From the NCBI GenBank assembly GCA_934718085.1, contig CAKUZL010000008.1:13157-77156 (forward strand): 64,000 nt of DNA. The letters are read 5' to 3'. Below the pieces are notes generated by a model. The model saw nothing but the letters and a program-made list of their open reading frames with translations. It made no database searches and had not been told where the DNA came from. The position numbers were made by a program, and so were the translations under genes. The DNA is from an uncultured Candidatus Melainabacteria bacterium. GTDB lineage: Bacteria; Cyanobacteriota; Vampirovibrionia; Gastranaerophilales; Gastranaerophilaceae. Shown piece after piece: positions 16,681 to 25,633 of the stretch; position 1 is the first letter of the stretch, and every line of letters starts with the position of its first letter.

Positions 16681-17294
16681 TTTTTGACGTCGACGGAACG
16701 CTGCTCGACACAAGGTTTTCGATTTTTCAATCGCTGAAAGACACGCTGCTCGAGCTTACGGGGCAAAAAATCGAACCGGACGAAAAAATCGTTGTCGGCA
16801 CAACCGGCGAATACGCGCTCGAAAAATACAACGTCGAAAATATTCCCGAAGCAATCAAAATTTGGAACAAAAAAAAGCTTGACCTTAAACACACGATAAA
16901 ACTTTTCGACGGAACCGAAAAAATGCTCGAAAGTCTTTATAATTCGGGCTTTACGATAGGAATAGTTACTTCGCAGACGCACTCGGAAATGAAAGATACT
17001 TTTCCGTTCGAAAAAGTCGGAAAGTACTTTTCTACAATAATTTGCGCCGACGACACCTCAAAACATAAACCCGATCCCGCGCCGCTTCTGAAATACCTCG
17101 AAAAATCCGGCGCAACCAAGGAAAATTCGATTTTCATCGGCGACAGCGTACACGACAAAAACTGTGCAAAAGCCGCAGGCGTTGACTTTGCGTTCCTTCA
17201 CAAAGCCGAAACGCCCGACCCCGACGTGAAGTATTTTTTTGAAGCACCCTCCGACGTAACAAACCTGTTTGCAGCAGCGGAGAGCCGCCGATGA
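16665..17294 (+). CDS. HAD-superfamily phosphatase (phosphoglycolate phosphatase-like)
   Basis: Subfamily IA HAD hydrolase. Motif I is FDVDGTLLDT near the N-terminus, motif II is VTSQT, motif III is the Lys in KHKPDP, and motif IV is GDSVHD. Length 209 residues is typical of Gph/pyrophosphatase PpaX-like enzymes; the substrate cannot be told. The ATG at 16665 follows GGGAGAAAG. It lies between two similar acetyltransferase genes, overlapping both (16 bases before, 4-base ATGA after), so all three are one operon. The TGA stop is used here in a normal ATGA overlap. Confidence 0.9.
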   Translation: MYKHIIFDVDGTLLDTRFSIFQSLKDTLLELTGQKIEPDEKIVVGTTGEYALEKYNVENIPEAIKIWNKKKLDLKHTIKLFDGTEKMLESLYNSGFTIGIVTSQTHSEMKDTFPFEKVGKYFSTIICADDTSKHKPDPAPLLKYLEKSGATKENSIFIGDSVHDKNCAKAAGVDFAFLHKAETPDPDVKYFFEAPSDVTNLFAAAESRR

Positions 17295-17857
17295 ACGAAA
17301 AAGAAAAAATGAACGCGGGACTTTTGTACGACGCCTGTAAAGACGAAAATTTATTCCTCGAAAGGCAAAAATGTAAAGAATTGTGTCAAAAGTACAACCG
17401 CACGTCACCCGAGCTGCTCGACGAGCGAAAAGCAATAATGAAACAAATTTTGGGCAAAACAGGCAAAGAATTTTTAATCGAACAAAACTTTTTCTGCGAC
17501 TACGGATACAACGTCAAAATCGGTGAGAACTTCTACGCAAACCACAATCTCGTGATTTTGGACCCCGCATCCGTAGAGTTCGGCGACAACGTTTTTGTCG
17601 GTCCGAACTGCGGATTTTACACGGCGGAACACCCTCTTGACGCAAAAACCCGCATTAAAGGGTTGGAATACGCAAAACCGATAAAAGTCGGCGATAACGT
17701 ATGGTTCGGCGGCAACGTCGCGGTGCTTGCCGGCGTAACGATAGGCAAAAATGCCGTTATCGGAGCGGGAAGCGTCGTTACCGAAGACATTCCCGAAAAC
17801 GCGCTTGCTGTCGGAAACCCTTGTAAAATATTAAGATTTATTACGCAAAACGATTAA
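17291..17857 (+). CDS. Maltose O-acetyltransferase-like hexapeptide protein 2
   Basis: Closer to classical maltose/galactoside acetyltransferases than its neighbour: MNAGLLYDACKDENLFLERQ is the family's N-terminal domain, followed by hexapeptide repeats, TAEHPLDAKTR with the catalytic His, and GGNVAVLAGVTIGKNAVIGAGSVVTEDIPEN. 188 residues is standard. The ATG overlaps the HAD stop by four bases. The paralogue at 16081 is only moderately similar, so the pair is an older duplication or separate recruitment. Physiological acceptor unknown. Confidence 0.9.
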   Translation: MNEKEKMNAGLLYDACKDENLFLERQKCKELCQKYNRTSPELLDERKAIMKQILGKTGKEFLIEQNFFCDYGYNVKIGENFYANHNLVILDPASVEFGDNVFVGPNCGFYTAEHPLDAKTRIKGLEYAKPIKVGDNVWFGGNVAVLAGVTIGKNAVIGAGSVVTEDIPENALAVGNPCKILRFITQND

Positions 17858-17894
17858 GAAAACGCAAAAACGATAAACTTTATTTTTTTTGAAT

Positions 17895-17900
17895 TATAAT
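17895..17900 (+). promoter_or_regulatory. -10 hexamer of the feoAB fusion gene
   Basis: Perfect TATAAT, 15 bases before the ATG, implying a leader of about 9 bases; no good -35. No Fur-box palindrome was recognised. Confidence 0.5.
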
Positions 17901-17915
17901 GTTGTCGGAAAAACT

Positions 17916-20282
17916 ATGGATTTAACGAGAAGAAAAATCACTCTGGATATGCTGCGTCCGGGCAAGGACGCGGTGATAGAAGCCGTAGAATGCGAAAACA
18001 AAGCTCTTCGGCAGCACATTCTCGACATGGGATTGATTCCGGGGGTTGAAGTTTCTCTGATAAAATCCGCGCCTATGGGAGACCCGCTTGAAATAAGGCT
18101 CAGAGGGTACGAACTGACTCTTCGGAAAGCCGACGCGTCGAAAATAAAAATAAAAAATATTCACAAAACCGACGCGAGACCGCGCAAAAACACTGTTTTC
18201 AAGGAAACCTCCCACTCACAAAAGGGCGAAACTCAAACTTATATAACCCGCAAACATGTCAGCCCGAAAAGAAGCCTTATGTTTGCGCTTGCGGGCAATC
18301 AAAACTGCGGAAAGACGACTCTTTTCAACAAATTGACGGGCTCGAATCAGAGGGTCGGAAATTTTCCGGGGGTGACGGTCGACAGAACGTACGGAACTCT
18401 GGAACACCACAAAAACGTTACCATTACGGACTTACCCGGGATTTATTCGTTGTCGCCTTACAGCAACGAAGAAATCGTGACAAGAAATTTTATATTGAAC
18501 GAAAAGCCCGACGGCATAATAAACATTATCGACGCGACGAATATCGAGCGGAACTTGCTTTTGACGATGCAACTGATAGAACTGAACGTTCCGATGGTAA
18601 TCGCGCTGAACATGATGGACGAAGTTTACAACAGCGGCGGAAGCATTGACGTCAACGGAATCGAAGCGGAGCTCGGCGTGCCGGTCATTCCGATTTCGGC
18701 ATCGCGAAACGAAGGTATCGAAGAATTAATCGAGCACGCGCTGAACGTGGCGGAATACCGCGAATATCCGAAGAGAATAGACTTTTGCGAACCCGAAGCC
18801 GGCAGCAGGGGGGCGGTTCACAGGTGCATTCACTCGATAATTCACCTTATCGAGGACAAAGCGGAAGAAGCGAAAATTCCGGTCAGATTTGCCGCAACAA
18901 AGCTTGTCGAGCGAGATTCGCTGATTTTAAAATCTTTGGATTTGTCGAAAAAAGATATCAACACTCTCAACGACCTGATTTCACAGATGGAGCGCGAAAG
19001 GGGCTACGACACTACGGTTGCGCTTGCCGATATGCGATTTTCGTTTATCGAGAAACTGTCTTCGCAATTTGTCTATAAACCCGACGAAACGCTCGGTTAC
19101 AAACTTTCAAAGAACGCCGACAAAATTTTGACTGGCAAATACACGGCATTGTTGATGTTTTTCGTGATAATGGCGGGAATTTTTTACCTGACGTTCGGAC
19201 CGCTCGGATCGTTTTTGTCCGACCTGACGGAGTCCGCAATCGCTTACGTGACAAACGTTACGGACAACGCTCTCACGGCGTACGGACTGAACCCCGTAAT
19301 TCACTCTTTGATTATCGACGGTGTTTTCGCGGGCGTAGGCGCGGTTTTGAGCTTTTTGCCCGTTATCATGGTGTTGTTTTTCTTCCTTTCGATACTGGAA
19401 GACAGCGGATATATGGCGCGCGTGGCGTTTGTGACAGACAAACTTCTGCGTAAAATCGGGCTTTCGGGCAGAAGCTTCGTGCCGATGCTGATAGGCTTCG
19501 GCTGCTCGGTTCCCGCAATAATGGCAACAAGAACACTGCCTTCGGAACGCGACAGAAAAATGACGATTTTTCTCACTCCGTTTATGAGCTGTTCGGCAAA
19601 ACTGCCTATTTACGTGCTTTTTACGTCGGCGTTTTTCGTCAGAAATCAAGTCGAAGTGATTATCGGGCTGTACCTCATCGGAATTTTGGTCGGAATAATT
19701 TTTGCGTACATAATGAAATTTACCGTTTTCAGAGGGGAACCGGTGCCCTTCGTTATGGAACTTCCGAACTACAGAATGCCGGGTTTTTCAAACGTTTACC
19801 GACTCATTTACGCAAAGGCGAAAGACTTTGTAACAAAAGCTTTTACGATAATTTTTTACGCAACCGTCATCATTTGGTTTTTACAAACCTTCGACGCAAA
19901 ACTGAACCTTGTTACGGATTCGTCGCAAAGCCTGCTTGCGGGGCTCGGAAACTTTATCACGCCGCTGTTTACGCCGCTCGGAATTGAGGATTGGCGGATT
20001 TCAACAGCATTTTTGACCGGATTTATGGCGAAAGAAAGCGTCGTCAGCACGTTGACGGTACTTTTGAACGGCGATATCGACAAGCTTAATACTTTATTCT
20101 CACAACAAAGCGCGTTCGTATTTTTGGTATTCTCGTTGCTTTATACGCCCTGCGTGGCGGCAATTGCGACCGTTCGCCGCGAGCTCGGAAAGCGTTATGC
20201 CGTTTTGGTCGTATTTATGCAATGTGCAATTGCGTGGCTCGTAGCATACGTTGTCAATTTAATACTTACCGCAATTCTTTAG
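17916..20282 (+). CDS. feoB: FeoA-FeoB fusion, ferrous iron transporter
   Basis: Takes up Fe(II) across the inner membrane. Residues about 6-80 form a FeoA SH3-like domain (LDMLRPGKDAVIEAVE ... LRGYELTLRK), joined by a basic linker to FeoB. G-protein motifs: GNQNCGKT (127-134), DLPG, NMMD and SASRNEG. A helical region follows, then about 8-10 membrane segments with the two Gate domains (LEDSGYMARVAFV, FGCSVPAIMATRT, FMSCSAKLPIYV) and Cys residues in both. Start: ATG at 17916 matches FeoA; a TTG at 17889 overlaps the promoter. The fusion is known from other bacteria but not the common arrangement. Stop TAG. Confidence 0.93.
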   Translation: MDLTRRKITLDMLRPGKDAVIEAVECENKALRQHILDMGLIPGVEVSLIKSAPMGDPLEIRLRGYELTLRKADASKIKIKNIHKTDARPRKNTVFKETSHSQKGETQTYITRKHVSPKRSLMFALAGNQNCGKTTLFNKLTGSNQRVGNFPGVTVDRTYGTLEHHKNVTITDLPGIYSLSPYSNEEIVTRNFILNEKPDGIINIIDATNIERNLLLTMQLIELNVPMVIALNMMDEVYNSGGSIDVNGIEAELGVPVIPISASRNEGIEELIEHALNVAEYREYPKRIDFCEPEAGSRGAVHRCIHSIIHLIEDKAEEAKIPVRFAATKLVERDSLILKSLDLSKKDINTLNDLISQMERERGYDTTVALADMRFSFIEKLSSQFVYKPDETLGYKLSKNADKILTGKYTALLMFFVIMAGIFYLTFGPLGSFLSDLTESAIAYVTNVTDNALTAYGLNPVIHSLIIDGVFAGVGAVLSFLPVIMVLFFFLSILEDSGYMARVAFVTDKLLRKIGLSGRSFVPMLIGFGCSVPAIMATRTLPSERDRKMTIFLTPFMSCSAKLPIYVLFTSAFFVRNQVEVIIGLYLIGILVGIIFAYIMKFTVFRGEPVPFVMELPNYRMPGFSNVYRLIYAKAKDFVTKAFTIIFYATVIIWFLQTFDAKLNLVTDSSQSLLAGLGNFITPLFTPLGIEDWRISTAFLTGFMAKESVVSTLTVLLNGDIDKLNTLFSQQSAFVFLVFSLLYTPCVAAIATVRRELGKRYAVLVVFMQCAIAWLVAYVVNLILTAIL

Positions 20283-20449
20283 ATAAAATTTATAAACCTT
20301 TCACCCGCCTTAGAACCGAGAACAAAAGGATTTCGACTTTTGCCGGAAGAATTTTGTTGCAAAATCTTAATAAATTATAAATTTTATGCGATTTTTGCAA
20401 AACAGGGTTAAAATGACAATGAGAAAAGAGATAAAAAAGGAGTGAAAGT

Positions 20450-23044
20450 ATGGTTGATTTCAACAATTACACCGATTACGCCAAGGGAATCGTTTATGCG
20501 GCGCAACAGATAATGTTGTCAAACGGAAATACTATGCTGGAGCCGGTTCACATACTTTCCGCGATGAACAACGATACCGAAGGCGTGGCAAAAGATTATT
20601 TAAAAGAACTGAAATTGGACAACCCGCGCTTTAAATCGGCATTAAACGAAGAATTAAACAAACTCCCGAAGGTGCAAACGCCCGGGAACTCGGCATCTTT
20701 GTACCTTTCGAACGAAACGGGATATTTGCTCGACGATGCGATGAAAAAAGCTCAAATGATGAAGGACAAATTCATCGGAACGGAACACATTTTGCTCGCA
20801 ATGACCGACAATAAGCCGATGTGCGAGTTTCTGGAACGCTTCGGAGTAAATTCGAACAATGTTTTGTCCGCGATGAAAAAAATTCGAGGAACCCAAAAAT
20901 CGGACAGCGCGGACGCAGAAAATTCTTATCGCGCGTTGGAAAAATATTCGACGGACTTGACAAAAAGTGCCCGAAACGGCAAACTTGACCCGGTTATCGG
21001 CAGAGACGAAGAAGTTCGGCGGATAATTCAGGTTTTGAACAGAAAAACAAAAAACAACCCTGTTTTGATAGGCGAACCCGGGGTCGGAAAAACCGCGATA
21101 GTAGAAGGTCTTGCGCAAAGAATCGTTCGGGGCGACGTACCGGAAAGTTTGAAAAACACAAAACTGGTATCGTTGGACATCGGAGCGTTGATAGCGGGAG
21201 CGAAATTCCGCGGAGAGTTTGAAGAACGACTGAAAGCGGTTTTGAAAGAAGTCGAAAATTCGAACGGCGAAATCATAATGTTCATCGACGAATTGCACAC
21301 CGTCGTCGGAGCGGGCGCGGCGGAAGGTTCTACTGACGCGGGAAACCTGCTGAAACCTTTGCTTGCACGCGGAGCAATAAGATGCATAGGCGCGACGACA
21401 ATCAACGAATATCGAAAATATATCGAAAAAGACCCCGCCCTCGAACGTCGTTTTCAACCCGTTATGACCGACGAACCGAGCGTCGAGGACACCATAAGCA
21501 TTTTAAGAGGGCTTAAAGAACGCTACGAAGTTCACCACGGAGTCAGAATAAAAGACAGCGCTTTGACCGCAGCAGCAAAGCTTTCCGACCGATATATCAC
21601 CGACAGATTTTTACCCGATAAAGCCATCGACCTTATTGACGAAGCAGCTTCCGCCCTGAGAATTGAAATAGACTCGATGCCGGAAGAACTCGACGCGAAA
21701 GTTCGACAAAAAATGCAACTCGAAATCGAAAAAACCGCCCTTTTGAGCGACGAAAGCGAAGCCGATACCGAAAAAATCGCTAAAATCGACAAAATGATTA
21801 ACGAATTGAACGAACAAATAACAAAAATCAAAACGCAATGGGAACTCGAAAAGAACTCGATTAAAGGCGAAGCCGCCATCAAAGAAGAAATCGAAAAAAC
21901 AAAAACCCAAATCGAAAAAGCCGAACGCGAAGCAGACCTCCAAAAGGCCGCCGAACTCAAGTACGGCAAGTTAATCGAACTTCAAAAACAGCTTGCCGAC
22001 GCCAAAAGCGGAAAAAAAGAAAATAAACTTCTGAAAGAAGAAATCGACGAAGACGACATTGCACAAATCGTGTCAAAATGGACGGGAATTGCGGTTTCCA
22101 AGCTTATGGAAAGCGAAAAACAAAAATTACTGAATATGGAAGAATTTTTGCACAAACGTGTCGTCGGACAGGACGAAGCGGTAAAAGTGGTGTCGGACGC
22201 CGTCAGACGTGCGCGTTCGGGGTTAAAAAACCCCAACCGACCGATAGGCGCGTTCATTTTCCTCGGACCCACTGGGGTCGGAAAAACCGAACTGGCAAAG
22301 GCTTTGGCGGAATTTTTGTTTAACGACGAAGACGCTTTAATCAGAATAGATATGTCCGAATATTCCGAAAAACACTCGGTTTCGCGGCTTGTCGGAGCAC
22401 CTCCGGGATACGTCGGCTACGACGAAGGCGGTCAATTAACCGAACAGGTAAGAAGAAAGCCGTACTCGGTCATTTTGTTCGATGAAATCGAAAAAGCGCA
22501 CCCGGAAATTTTCAACATAATGCTGCAAATTTTCGACGACGGCAGATTAACCGACTCCAAAGGCAGAACGGTCGATTTCAAAAATACGTTAATAATTCTG
22601 ACAAGTAACCTCGGCAGCGATATAATCCTCGAAAACACCGTAAAATCGATGTTTGACGAAAAAGAATACGACAACGTCAAAGAAAAAATTTCGGAAATGA
22701 TGAAAATGAATTTCAAACCGGAATTTTTGAACAGAATAGACGAAACGGTATTTTTCAAAGGATTATCGATGCAGGATTTGCAACAAATTACGGATATTCA
22801 GATAAAATATCTCGAAAAATTGTTGAAAGACAAGGAAATTTCGCTCGAAATCACGCCGGATGCGAAAGAACAGCTCGCAATAAAGGGATTCAACCCGCAA
22901 TACGGCGCAAGACCGCTCAAGAGAACGATTGTCCAAAATATCGAAAACCCTCTGTCAAGAATGATTTTGTCGGGCGAAGTCAACGCCGGCGACACGGTCG
23001 TTGCGGAAGCTCAAAACGACGAAATCGTACTGAAACGAAAATAA
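20450..23044 (+). CDS. clpB: ATP-dependent disaggregase ClpB
   Basis: Hsp100 chaperone that with DnaK resolves protein aggregates. N-terminal Clp-N repeats (residues 1-145), first AAA+ module with GEPGVGKT at about 208 and the Arg-finger region DPALERRFQPV, a coiled-coil middle domain (about 410-530), and a second AAA+ module with GPTGVGKTELAKALAE at about 606 and GAPPGYVGYDEGG pore loop. The coiled-coil insert and its length (864 aa) separate it from ClpC/ClpA. An AAAAAGGAG ribosome site is well placed. No CIRCE inverted repeat was recognised upstream, so heat control is not evident. Confidence 0.95.
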   Translation: MVDFNNYTDYAKGIVYAAQQIMLSNGNTMLEPVHILSAMNNDTEGVAKDYLKELKLDNPRFKSALNEELNKLPKVQTPGNSASLYLSNETGYLLDDAMKKAQMMKDKFIGTEHILLAMTDNKPMCEFLERFGVNSNNVLSAMKKIRGTQKSDSADAENSYRALEKYSTDLTKSARNGKLDPVIGRDEEVRRIIQVLNRKTKNNPVLIGEPGVGKTAIVEGLAQRIVRGDVPESLKNTKLVSLDIGALIAGAKFRGEFEERLKAVLKEVENSNGEIIMFIDELHTVVGAGAAEGSTDAGNLLKPLLARGAIRCIGATTINEYRKYIEKDPALERRFQPVMTDEPSVEDTISILRGLKERYEVHHGVRIKDSALTAAAKLSDRYITDRFLPDKAIDLIDEAASALRIEIDSMPEELDAKVRQKMQLEIEKTALLSDESEADTEKIAKIDKMINELNEQITKIKTQWELEKNSIKGEAAIKEEIEKTKTQIEKAEREADLQKAAELKYGKLIELQKQLADAKSGKKENKLLKEEIDEDDIAQIVSKWTGIAVSKLMESEKQKLLNMEEFLHKRVVGQDEAVKVVSDAVRRARSGLKNPNRPIGAFIFLGPTGVGKTELAKALAEFLFNDEDALIRIDMSEYSEKHSVSRLVGAPPGYVGYDEGGQLTEQVRRKPYSVILFDEIEKAHPEIFNIMLQIFDDGRLTDSKGRTVDFKNTLIILTSNLGSDIILENTVKSMFDEKEYDNVKEKISEMMKMNFKPEFLNRIDETVFFKGLSMQDLQQITDIQIKYLEKLLKDKEISLEITPDAKEQLAIKGFNPQYGARPLKRTIVQNIENPLSRMILSGEVNAGDTVVAEAQNDEIVLKRK

Positions 23045-23437
23045 CGACCGACGTTCGAAAAGCCGCGACAAATTCAATCACCGCAAAACGAGTCGCGCTT
23101 TACGAAACCGAGACTCGAAAAATTTCAATCACCACACACAAAAGCTCGCCTCGCCGGCGGGCTTTTCCCTTTTTATTGCGAAACGGGTAAAAACGTACAA
23201 TTTCCGGAGTTTCGGTTCTTCGCCTAAAAAGCCCGACCCGCAAAACCGTCCGCATAACATCCGCAAAATCAAGCACAAAGCCGCCACCCGCGATATCAAC
23301 TGCAAATCCGCCGTCACCTCCCGCCAAAAAAGTTCGCCTCGCCAAAATTTACAAAATTTTATAAAAATCGCTCCGTTTAAGACTTGAAAAATTGCAAAAA
23401 ATTTTTCATAATACAAAAAAAGCTGACGGAAGGAAAA
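23045..23437. other. Intergenic region after clpB
   Basis: Holds the clpB terminator and otherwise no gene I can support; minus-strand frames across it read through the terminator hairpin and are rejected. Confidence 0.5.
23141..23175 (+). terminator. Intrinsic terminator after clpB
   Basis: AAAGCTCGCC-TCGCC-GGCGGGCTTT gives a 10-bp stem with one G-U pair, then TTCCCTTTTT. Confidence 0.75.
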
Positions 23438-24136
23438 ATGAAAATTTTAAAATTATTCTCAATCGCAATCATAGCAACGATTTTAGTTATTTTCGGAGGA
23501 GAAAAAAGTATGACAAAAGAAATTTTAACTCAAAAGCAACAAGATATCGTTTACATTTCTTCATACACGGCAAAGGGAGATTTAATAAACCTTGAAAAAG
23601 CTCTGAATAAAGGGCTTGACGACAAAATGACCGTCAACGAAATCAAGGAAATTTTGGTTCAAATGTACGCGTACTGCGGTTTTCCGAGAAGCCTTAACGG
23701 ACTTTCGACGTTTATGAAAGTCGTCGACTCGAGAGCCGATAAGCACGATATTACGGGCGAAGCGGGGAAAGTTCTGCCGCAGGGAACGGACAAGTTCGCA
23801 TACGGAGACAAAGTTCAGGTCGAGTTGACGGGCGATCACGTAACGGGCAAACTGTTTAACTTTGCGCCCGCAGCCGACCAATATTTAAAAGAACATTTGT
23901 TCGGCGACATTTTTGCACGCGGGGTTTTGACGTATCAAGAACGCGAACTTGCGACAATCGGCGCGTTATCATCGTTGACGGGCGTTGAGCCGCAACTGAA
24001 AGCTCATATTCAAATGGGCAAAAACACGGGACTGACGGACGAACAAATCGCACAAGCCCTGAAACTTACGGGACTGAACGGAGGAATGTTCGGGCTCGGC
24101 AGCGAAAACACCGCGTACGCAAAGTATTTCAAATGA
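23438..24136 (+). CDS. Carboxymuconolactone decarboxylase-family protein (front half of a CMD-cupin protein)
   Basis: A hydrophobic N-terminus (MKILKLFSIAIIATILVIF) suggests a signal or anchor. Two CMD-like helical segments follow: LTQKQQDIVYISSYTAKGDL ... MYAYCGFPRSLNGL and LTYQERELATIGALSSLTG ... HIQMGKNTGLTDEQIAQAL. CMD-fold proteins include decarboxylases and AhpD-type peroxidase partners; a CxxC pair is lacking, so an AhpD role is not supported. Ribosome site GAAGGAAAA precedes the ATG. The frame ends in TGA right where related proteins continue into a cupin domain, and the cupin follows in the same frame (see 24137-24466). Confidence 0.8.
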   Translation: MKILKLFSIAIIATILVIFGGEKSMTKEILTQKQQDIVYISSYTAKGDLINLEKALNKGLDDKMTVNEIKEILVQMYAYCGFPRSLNGLSTFMKVVDSRADKHDITGEAGKVLPQGTDKFAYGDKVQVELTGDHVTGKLFNFAPAADQYLKEHLFGDIFARGVLTYQERELATIGALSSLTGVEPQLKAHIQMGKNTGLTDEQIAQALKLTGLNGGMFGLGSENTAYAKYFK

Positions 24137-24466
24137 ACGAGCTATCTGAACCCGCTCACGACGGAAGGCGTACGCTGCACGAACGTGACATTCGAGCCGA
24201 AATGCCGCAATAACCGGCATATCCACCGCAAAGGCGGACAAATTCTTATTGTAACGGACGGACGCGGTTATTATCAGGAATGGGGCAAACCCACACGCGA
24301 GCTGCACCCCGGAGACACGGTATACATTGCTCCCGAGTTGAAACACCGGCACGGAGCGGCAAAAGACTCGTATTTTTCGCACATTGCAATCGAAATCCCC
24401 GCGCAAGACGCGACCACGGAATGGCTTGAAGCAGTTGACGACACAACTTACGGGAGTTTAAAATAA
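24137..24466 (+). pseudogene. Cupin domain separated from the CMD gene by one in-frame TGA
   Basis: Directly after the TGA at 24134-24136 the same frame continues TSYLNPLTTEGVRCTNVTFE, then RHIHRKGGQILIVTDGRGYY and HPGDTVYIAPELKHRHGA. This is a complete cupin with its metal-binding His residues. The segment SYLNPLTTEGV normally follows a CMD domain directly in fused CMD-cupin proteins, so the TGA looks like a GGA-to-TGA change in one gene. A separate start would have to be the GTG at 24185, which has no well-spaced ribosome site and would drop the conserved first 16 residues. Readthrough, a recent nonsense mutation or an assembly error are all possible. Confidence 0.7.
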
Positions 24467-24574
24467 ACGAAAAAATTTTTGTTACAGTTATTTTTGATAA
24501 TATTGCTTGTTTTCGCGGGATTTACGGAAACATTCGCACAAAAAAGAAAAACCGAAAGGAGAAATTATGGATAA
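24467..24574 (+). pseudogene. Signal-peptide-like 35-codon frame lacking an ATG
   Basis: Immediately after the cupin stop the same frame reads T-KKFLLQLFLIILLVFAGF-TETFA and then a short basic tail to TAA. It looks like a Sec signal peptide whose ATG has become ACG. It ends out of frame inside the flavodoxin start, so it may be the broken leader of a once-exported flavodoxin. Internal TTG starts are possible. Confidence 0.4.
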
Positions 24575-25034
24575 GAAAATTTTAGTCGCATATTTTTCGT
24601 GGAGCGGAAACACTAAATCCGTAGCGGAAAAAATTCAATCCTCAACGGGCGGAGATATGTTTGAAATCCAAACGGCGAAGCCTTATCCGACCGATTACAA
24701 CGAAACCGCGTACGGCGTAGCAAAAGAACAACACGAAAAAAATATTTTCCCGGAACTCAAAGAAAACAAAGATGTTTCGGACTATGACGTAATTTTCGTC
24801 GGAACCCCCGCTTGGTGGTACACGATGGCACCCGCGGTCAAAACGTTTTTGCGCGACAACAATTTTGAAGGCAAAACCATAGTTCCGTTCGTAACCCACG
24901 GCGGAGGCGGCGGATACCGCATCGACAAAGACATGGAAGAGCTTGCAAAGGGTTCGACGGTCAAAAAACCTTTCGTCTCATACGGAAGAACCGCGACGCA
25001 AGAAGACGTCAATGCTTGGTTAAACGAACTTTAA
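24567..25034 (+). CDS. Flavodoxin
   Basis: FMN-binding electron carrier. ILVAYFSWSGNTKSVAEKI is the phosphate-binding loop of the long-studied flavodoxin fold; VFVGTPAWWYTMAPAVKTFL and FVTHGGGGGYRIDKDM give the other FMN-contacting loops. The 155-residue length is typical for this flavodoxin_4-like group found beside CMD/cupin genes. Start ATG has AAAGGAG at ideal spacing; an in-frame TTG 60 bases upstream is not needed. It is probably co-transcribed with the CMD-cupin gene. Cytoplasmic as written, but a degenerate signal-peptide frame sits just upstream. Confidence 0.9.
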   Translation: MDKKILVAYFSWSGNTKSVAEKIQSSTGGDMFEIQTAKPYPTDYNETAYGVAKEQHEKNIFPELKENKDVSDYDVIFVGTPAWWYTMAPAVKTFLRDNNFEGKTIVPFVTHGGGGGYRIDKDMEELAKGSTVKKPFVSYGRTATQEDVNAWLNEL

Positions 25035-25048
25035 ATATCAAGCAACCG

Positions 25049-25076
25049 AAAAGCCGGGTTAAAGCCCGGTTTTTTG
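25049..25076 (+). terminator. Intrinsic terminator after flavodoxin
   Basis: AAGCCGGG-TTAAAG-CCCGGTT followed by T-rich TTTTG, 15 bases after the stop. Confidence 0.8.
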
Positions 25077-25228
25077 TTGCAAAACCGAAGGTGCCGCAAC
25101 TGCCGCCCGCAGACACCGAAGATTTCCGACGCGCGAATTATTCGATAACCCCGAAAAAATCGGAACGATAAATTTTTTGAGGTTCGAAAGTATTGTTATC
25201 ACTCCGTCAAAGGCATTGCACAAAAAAT

Positions 25229-25618
25229 TTAATAATCGATTCTTTCGATTTTGAAAATCACGGGGCGGGTTCCGTCGGAACAACAGGTAATCATTGTGTT
25301 TTCGTCCTTCATCCAACCCTTCATAATCGAGCCGCCCTGCAATCCCGCGTAAATATACCTCGAAAAAGCATCCCAAGCTTCCGAACAATGCGGCATTTTC
25401 GAACCGCCCGCGATTTCGATTTCGTCGAAATTCGTTTTTACGAGGGTATTTTGCCCCATGTGCCAAAAATCGTCTTTTCCGTCTTCACGCTCGAAAACGA
25501 ATTCGTCGCCGACGTTATAACACGGGCACAACCCGGAATTCGGGTCGGCACAATATTCACGCTGTAATTCGGGATACAGCTTTTTATCGATTACGGTCAG
25601 TTTAACCTTATGTTTCAT
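25229..25618 (-). CDS. TIGR04076-family small protein
   Basis: Matches the pattern of the TIGR04076 family: KVKLTVIDKKLYPELQREYC, a CPCYNVGDEF motif, a MPHCSEAWDAFSRYI stretch and the C-terminal WMKDENTMITCCSDGTRPV. Function unknown; the conserved cysteines suggest metal or redox chemistry, and the family is common in anaerobes. ATG at 25618 was chosen; a GTG at 25627 is crowded by the ribosome site. It lies 15 bases downstream of an XRE regulator on the same strand, so both form an operon and the regulator may control it. Confidence 0.8.
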   Translation of the reverse strand: MKHKVKLTVIDKKLYPELQREYCADPNSGLCPCYNVGDEFVFEREDGKDDFWHMGQNTLVKTNFDEIEIAGGSKMPHCSEAWDAFSRYIYAGLQGGSIMKGWMKDENTMITCCSDGTRPVIFKIERIDY

Positions 25619-25633
25619 AATTTTCACGCCTTC

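Noticed and set aside
20283..20449. CIRCE element upstream of clpB
   Set aside because: No TTAGCACTC-N9-GAGTGCTAA-like inverted repeat is present.
24134..24136. Alternative genetic code with TGA as glycine
   Set aside because: TGA ends the cyclo-ligase gene (3917) and the HAD gene (17294, in an ATGA overlap) at normal protein lengths, so TGA is a stop here.
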